A stretch of DNA of 17,775 nucleotides from Globomyces pollinis-pini (taxonomy: Eukaryota; Chytridiomycota; Chytridiomycetes; Rhizophydiales; Globomycetaceae): positions 1 through 17,775 of the forward strand of contig MU621428.1 in the NCBI GenBank assembly GCA_025399215.1, read 5' to 3'. Shown here in pieces: positions 15,801 through 17,775 of the stretch (its first letter is position 1; each line of letters starts with the position of its first letter). The position numbers and the translations under genes are program-made. The notes beneath the pieces were generated by a model. The model saw only the letters and a list, made by a program, of their open reading frames with translations, was not told where the DNA came from and did no database searches.

Positions 15801-16296
15801 ATGTATCCAAGACAGATATTCACTCACAAGCTGAACAACAGAATTGCATTATCATTCTTTGAAAACTCAAAACTACCTCATATCCTACACTACAATTCTC
15901 CTACTCCCTTACCCTCAATTCCAACTGATGCATATATCAACCCAGACATCCCTATAGCTTTAAATCACACACTAAAACACTTTGTCCATTTAGATAAGGA
16001 ACAAATGGGTTTGTTCTCTTCACTAACACCTGTAGCTTTGGCTGAATTTCAGAAAATTGGTTACCTGAATATCAATGATAAACGAGTTATGGCTCCTTGG
16101 GGTAGAATCAAGTATTTCTTTATCTGCTTAAACCAATAGTGATCCTGAAGATATCTTTGGAACCGTTCTCTTGGATAATGGTAGAATTGTTGAAAATACT
16201 TTCGAACCAATGTCGACTCATCGTATCGTCAGTCGGAATGGATTATTCCAATTGAATGACTTTTTATTCACTAAATTCTTGGATAAATTACAGTAA
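15801..16296 (+). CDS. Conserved small fungal protein of unknown function, two exons
   Basis: Exons 15801-16111 and 16140-16296 are joined over a 28-nt intron (16112-16139, donor GTATTT, acceptor AATAG) and give 155 residues. Without splicing the frame stops at 16137-16139. The spliced C-terminal half, with APWGRINDPEDIFGTVLLD and FEPMSTHRIVSRNGLFQL, resembles a conserved but uncharacterised fungal protein family that I recall with Pro-x-Asp-Pro-Glu-Asp-Ile and His-Arg-Ile-Val motifs. The N-terminus (MYPRQIFTHKLNNRIALSFF) is basic and hydroxylated and could be a mitochondrial presequence, which is inference. ATG 15801 is the first in the frame. No enzyme motif was recognised. Confidence 0.75.
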
Positions 16297-16538
16297 CTTC
16301 TTCAAACTGCTCCGATAAACTACAGTGACTTTATGAAATAAACACTACCACATTCGAAATTATAGCAATTCAACTGTATCACACAACACTATTTTAAATT
16401 ATTAATGTAATTGGATGTATATATTATATATTGTCACCCATCAGATCATATCAGTGTATTGAAAATTTTAAGACTCTGTTAGAATCAATTTACATAGCAA
16501 ACTCATCCAAATCTATCATTCGATTCCAAAACGTTCAT
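16297..16538. other. Intergenic, AT-rich
   Basis: This is the 3' flank of the 15801 gene and an AT-rich stretch (GTATATATTATATATTG around 16417). A plus-strand frame is open from 16431, but no ATG in it precedes 16539. No gene was seen. Confidence 0.4.
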
Positions 16539-16779
16539 ATGTTTTCATTGATTCCTTATCCATACAATGACAGACGTGTAATACTGTACAAGAAGCATAG
16601 CTGTAATACTGTACAATAATTGAAAGTTCACTGTTACCAAACTTTTACATAGAAATCAGATTTGGAATAAACAGTTTGATTTTCTTATTTTGTCATAGTC
16701 AAACCTTAGCAACACACCAGTTAAACCTCTTACGGAATATGAAGCACAATTTAAACTAGATGCTGCTAGACTGAAGTGA
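16539..16779 (+). CDS. Candidate small spliced gene, 51 residues
   Basis: The best-supported part is 16710-16779, which reads NTPVKPLTEYEAQFKLDAARLK then TGA, with protein-like charged composition. A possible gene joins 16539-16577 (MFSLIPYPYNDRR), 16627-16673 (FTVTKLLHRNQIWNK) and 16710-16779 over introns of 49 and 36 nt. The second donor (GTTTGA) does not fit the GTA donors of the other introns, so the model is tentative. No family is recognised. The end overlaps the 3' end of the minus-strand LRR gene by 24 bases. It could be a mitochondrial small protein, a decayed exon or chance. Confidence 0.25.
16577..16616. repeat. 15-base direct repeat TGTAATACTGTACAA
   Basis: Two exact copies at 16577-16591 and 16602-16616, 25 bases apart. 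Each contains a GTAATA donor-like site, so two alternative 5' splice sites could exist if the region is transcribed. Confidence 0.7.
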
Positions 16780-17558
16780 TAAACAGTGACTATGTAAATG
16801 ATGAAAACACAGGTATCGATTTGATTTCAATTTGCCGATCCATTTCCTATCCATCATAAATCGAATAAACAAATTCAACAAGTTTGATGGTATGAATTGA
16901 TTAAACAATTTGAGTATTAATATTGAAAGTTCTGTAGGTATTAAATATCCAATCAACCATATTTTTCTACATTGGAGCAACAGAACTTTTAAATCGATTG
17001 TCATGTTTATCACGAAATCTGTATGAATATTGTTGTGTTGTTGGATACAGTTATGAACTGAAATGCTTATTGGATTGAATGATAGATTTAAATTGATAGT
17101 TTTGTTGTTAAAATAAAAGTGTTGCATGATATCTAATTGCGTGAAATTGATTTGATTTCTAGATAGATTGACTCGTTTAAGAGTGGTATTGGTTGCAATT
17201 GCTGGTAATAATTTAAAGAAACCTTCTGATTTCATGGAATTGAATGATAAATCCAGATAAATCAAAGTATGATTTGTTTTCATATAATCAAACAATGGAG
17301 ATATATTGAATTGATTTAGATTATTGTTTGATAGTATGAGAGTTTTTAATGATGTGAGATTGACAAGATACTGTGTTAGTATGGGTATGTTAGTATGAAT
17401 TAAATTGTTTGAATGAGCATTGATGTATCTAACAAATTTCTGGTACAGTTTAGAATGGTTCAATATTTTCTGGAACTGTTTTTCACTTTTTGGATTTAAA
17501 TTCAACTTTTTGGTTTTTTTCAAGTGAATGATGACATCCTTTGTCTTGTGCTGTCCAT
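16756..17558 (-). CDS. Leucine-rich repeat protein (5' end uncertain)
   Basis: The open frame continues to 17601 and beyond without an in-frame ATG near its 5' end. It contains at least three LRRs of the ribonuclease-inhibitor style: LTSLKTLILSNNNLNQF, NHTLIYLDLSFNSMKSEGF and NTTLKRVNLSRNQINFTQL, followed by a degenerate NLNLSFNPIS repeat. LRRs usually bind proteins. The C-terminal region has PTELSILILKLFNQFIPSNL, which faintly resembles an F-box (Pro-x-Glu-Leu...Ile-Leu). The 5' end is a problem: the frame passes through a T20 run. ATG 17558 is out of frame but could be joined over a 50-nt intron (17486-17535, donor GTCATC, acceptor AAAAG) to give MDSTRQRIEKQFQKIL. A pseudogene or homopolymer error is also possible. 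Confidence 0.6.
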
Positions 17559-17559
17559 C

Positions 17560-17579
17560 AAAAAAAAAAAAAAAAAAAA
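17560..17579. repeat. A20 homopolymer
   Basis: Twenty A on the plus strand (T20 on the coding strand of the LRR frame), within 50 bases of the ABC transporter stop. It is prone to length change and sequencing error, and its length sets which upstream frame joins the LRR frame. Confidence 0.85.
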
Positions 17580-17625
17580 GTTTCCTAAAAATCAAATCCA
17601 ATTCATTTTAATGTAGAGTCAAAAT

Positions 17626-17775
17626 TTATTCTATAGATGCCATGCTTTTAATAACTGCAAAGTTTGTTGGACCAGTAGCTTCAGAAAGTTCATAAAACAA
17701 TGATTCTTTGTTAACAAGTAAATTCTTTGGAGAATCAAATTCAACCATATTGCCTTGATCCAATACCAAAACACG
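17626..17775 (-). CDS. ABC transporter, ABCC (MRP) type, C-terminal end (partial)
   Basis: The last 49 residues before TAA are visible; the gene runs off the right edge of the window. They read RVLVLDQGNMVEFDSPKNLL, then VNKESLFYELSEATGP. This is the standard end of the second nucleotide-binding domain in ABCC/MRP exporters: the stretch after the H-loop with Val-Leu-Asp-x-Gly, Glu-Phe-Asp-Ser-Pro and a Leu-Leu, then Ser-x-Phe-Tyr-x-Leu. These proteins export conjugates or drugs, or act at the vacuole. The subfamily cannot be told from this piece. It lies on the same strand as the LRR gene, whose frame begins about 25-70 bases after its stop. Confidence 0.85.
   Translation of the reverse strand, partial: RVLVLDQGNMVEFDSPKNLLVNKESLFYELSEATGPTNFAVIKSMASIE

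Noticed and set aside
17560..17579. A20 run as the poly(A) tail of a retroposed cDNA
   Set aside because: The sequence 5' of the A run on the plus strand is antisense LRR coding sequence, and no target-site duplication was seen.

Overview
The window looks like compact, AT-rich nuclear DNA of an early-diverging fungus, or a close relative of the fungi. The reasons are GT-AG introns of mostly 24-37 nt, AATAAA signals just after stop codons, TATA boxes close to start codons, a complete GPI transamidase catalytic subunit (GPI8/PIG-K), and a small protein that resembles a conserved fungal family. The species cannot be named from sequence alone. No rRNA, tRNA, CRISPR array, virus or complete transposon was seen. 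The right edge cuts an ABC transporter gene and the left edge sits in an AT-rich repeat, so the window may be a contig or a cut from one.

Layout. Positions 1-6002 (+): four tandem paralogs of an unrecognised seven-helix membrane protein family. Copy 1 is 5'-incomplete, copies 2 and 3 are nearly identical, and copy 4 carries a 33-nt intron. Positions 6044-7499 (-): GPI8 in seven exons, one of them only 9 nt. Positions 7744-10144 (-): two more members of the seven-helix family, giving six in all. Positions 10970-13960 (-): two intronless pentameric ligand-gated ion channel (Cys-loop-type) subunits. Positions 14141-15355 (-): a VTT/TVP38/TMEM64-type membrane protein with a 24-nt intron. Positions 15801-16296 (+): a small conserved protein with a 28-nt intron. 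Positions 16756-17558 (-): a leucine-rich-repeat protein with an uncertain 5' end. Positions 17626-17775 (-): the C-terminus of an ABCC-type transporter. Two very small spliced candidates (10534-10711 minus and 16539-16779 plus) are given at low confidence.

The most interesting part is 57-13960. Six receptor-like seven-helix paralogs with a GPCR-like topology lie next to two ligand-gated channel subunits. The channels lack both Cys-loop cysteines, have an anion-channel-like Pro-Thr-Arg pore entrance and appear to have a hydrophobic helix after M4. A membrane sensing or signalling locus is a reasonable hypothesis, but adjacency is the only link seen. GPI8, the VTT protein and the ABC transporter are housekeeping or membrane-trafficking genes and show no functional tie to the array.
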